Shown here: positions 63,070-64,000 of the stretch, one piece after another | Position numbering within the stretch: position 1 is the first letter of the stretch | Layout: every line of letters starts with the position of its first letter | Origin: Lachnospiraceae bacterium NK4A144 | GTDB taxonomy: Bacteria > Bacillota > Clostridia > Lachnospirales > Lachnospiraceae | Assembly (NCBI GenBank): GCA_000424365.1 | Contig: AUJT01000001.1 | Coordinates: 248,001 to 312,000, forward strand | Direction of reading: 5' to 3' | DNA: 64,000 bases | Program-made: the position numbers and the translations under genes | Notes under the pieces: generated by a model | Seen by the model: only the letters and a program-made list of their open reading frames with translations | Databases searched by the model: none | What the model was told of the DNA's origin: nothing

Positions 63070-63806
63070 ATGAAATTATTACTTGTTGAAGATGAAAAGA
63101 GAATGTCTGAAGCCTTATGTGAAATCCTCAGACAGGAAAAATATGATATAGATGCATTTTCAGATGGAATAAGCGGACTCCCATATCAACGGGAAATGCA
63201 AATGCCGAACTTCTTAGACGTGAGATAGGAACTAATAAATGGCTTGATAATATTTTTTACGAAAATCAGCGTATGAAAGAGCTTGTGACAAGTCTTCTGG
63301 ATCTTTCAAGAACAGAGAACGTAGAGACTATACATACGGATGTTGATTTTTCCAGAATAGTTACAGGAGGTATACTTCCGTTTGATTCGGTTGCTTTTGA
63401 AAAGGGAATGCTTTTAGAAAGTGACATAGAAGAAAATATCCAACTGGAAGGTGATGCGAACCAGCTTGGGCAGCTGGTTTCGACACTTTTGGATAATGCA
63501 TTTTCCCATGCTGAAAAAGCACAAAATGACAATGTGGATCCGTGCAAAGTCTTGGTCACACTGTATGAGAAGAATAAAAATGCTGTGCTTAAGATATCTA
63601 ATCCGGGAAAAGAAATCCCGAAAGAGGAAAGAAACAGGATATTTGAGCGCTTTTACAGGACAGACACGTCCCGTGCGCTTAACGGACACTATGGTCTGGG
63701 CCTTGCGATAGCAAAGGCTGTTGTAATAGCCCATGAAGGTGAAATAAGCGTGGAATGTTATAAGGGTATTACAACGTTTATAGTCAGTATTCCGGTAAAA
63801 AAATGA
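63070..63806 (+). pseudogene. Two-component system remnant: response regulator start joined to histidine kinase end
   Basis: From 63070 a frame reads as the start of an OmpR-type regulator (MKLLLVEDEKRMSEALCEIL ... AFSDGISG) and then stops at 63228. In another frame from about 63177, TPISTGNANAELLRREIG continues as the back half of a membrane histidine kinase, with LLDLSRTENV, the N box NQLGQLVSTLLDNAFSHA, the F box RIFERFYRTD and GLGLAIAK. The phospho-His motif (SHELK), the kinase sensor and the rest of the regulator are missing. A deletion between the two genes explains this. The kinase piece from 63273 could still be translated but would lack its His. Confidence 0.82.
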
Positions 63807-63829
63807 ACCGGTTATAAATTCTTTAAAAA

Positions 63830-63847
63830 CTTCAAGCTTTCTTCAAG
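63830..63847 (+). promoter_or_regulatory. OmpR-type direct repeat
   Basis: CTTCAAG occurs at 63830-63836 and 63841-63847, 11 nt apart (one helical turn), upstream of the next gene. This is the typical spacing of an OmpR-family binding site, and probably the target of the now deleted regulator. Confidence 0.5.
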
Positions 63848-63905
63848 TTTCATTTTTTATCATATTCCTGTCAAAGATAAACAGCTTGACCGGAGGCATA
63901 TATAG

Positions 63906-64000
63906 ATGAAAATAAAGAAGATACTTGCATTATTGACAATTGCTGCGCTGACATCATCACTTATCGGGTGCAGTGGAGCAGTTTCTGAAACTAAAAAAAC
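63906..64000 (+). CDS. Lipoprotein, cut by window end
   Basis: A strong GGAGG site precedes an ATG that begins MKIKKILALLTIAALTSS and continues to the lipobox LIGCS. Only the first 31 residues are in the window, so the function cannot be told. It lies behind the OmpR-type repeat and was probably the target of the adjacent two-component system. Confidence 0.75.
   Translation, partial: MKIKKILALLTIAALTSSLIGCSGAVSETKK

Overview
The window reads as a low-to-mid GC, Gram-positive anaerobe of the Lachnospiraceae, most likely near Butyrivibrio or Pseudobutyrivibrio (inference). The signs are a phosphotransacylase-butyrate kinase pair, FabK as the only visible enoyl-ACP reductase, a T-box before trpE, a cobalamin riboswitch before an anaerobic-type cobaltochelatase, hybrid-cluster protein, and strong AGGAGG-type ribosome binding sites throughout. 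No rRNA, tRNA or CRISPR array was seen.

1-6.2 kb is an acyl-transfer operon: thiolase-like protein (5' end outside the window), its DUF35 OB-fold partner, an acyl carrier protein, a phosphate acyltransferase, butyrate kinase, a DUF1097-like membrane protein, a metallo-beta-lactamase-fold hydrolase and an Sfp-type phosphopantetheinyl transferase. 6.3-24.3 kb is a mixed metabolic and signalling stretch: two MATE-type transporters (one fused to an ECF-S-like head and an ATPase-like tail), a HAD lipoprotein, a diguanylate cyclase, PreA, a PTS permease, a metallophosphatase, Hcp, a PAP2 phosphatase, a NagZ-like lipoprotein whose signal peptide is in a shifted frame, and a chemotaxis receptor.

24.4-36.7 kb is a variable type I restriction-modification island: hsdM, a membrane protein, an Imm63-like immunity gene, hsdS1, a DUF3791-DUF3990-DUF3791 cassette, a tyrosine recombinase, hsdS2 (3'-truncated) and hsdR. 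Four copies of a repeat with the architecture of a type I toxin-antitoxin module are interleaved: 33-residue membrane peptides on the minus strand converge on small plus-strand RNAs and share a terminator. One copy keeps only the RNA and sits before the recombinase. A 196-bp long palindrome lies between hsdS2 and hsdR.

36.9-50.7 kb holds a 26-residue membrane microprotein coupled to an HPP-like permease (a second copy of the microprotein precedes the PTS gene at 14.3 kb), a FIST-domain hybrid histidine kinase with a response regulator, a B12-riboswitch operon (lipoprotein CbiK, binding lipoprotein, FecCD-type permease, ATPase), a PfkB-family kinase and a TPR-GGDEF protein. 50.7-59.3 kb on the minus strand is a type II fatty acid synthesis cluster, acpP-accD-accA-fabH-fabK-fabD-fabG-fabF-fabZ, followed by a MarR-family gene; a promoter with two operator-like palindromes precedes acpP. 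59.4-63 kb is a T-box-controlled trpE-trpG-trpD operon. It is followed by a deletion scar that joins the start of a response regulator to the back half of a histidine kinase, and by the start of a lipoprotein gene.

A dispersed palindromic repeat, core ACTTTTGACCCTKACATCAT, occurs in at least five places, and one copy forms the 3' end of the butyrate kinase gene. All family names are from reading motifs by eye; no search was run.
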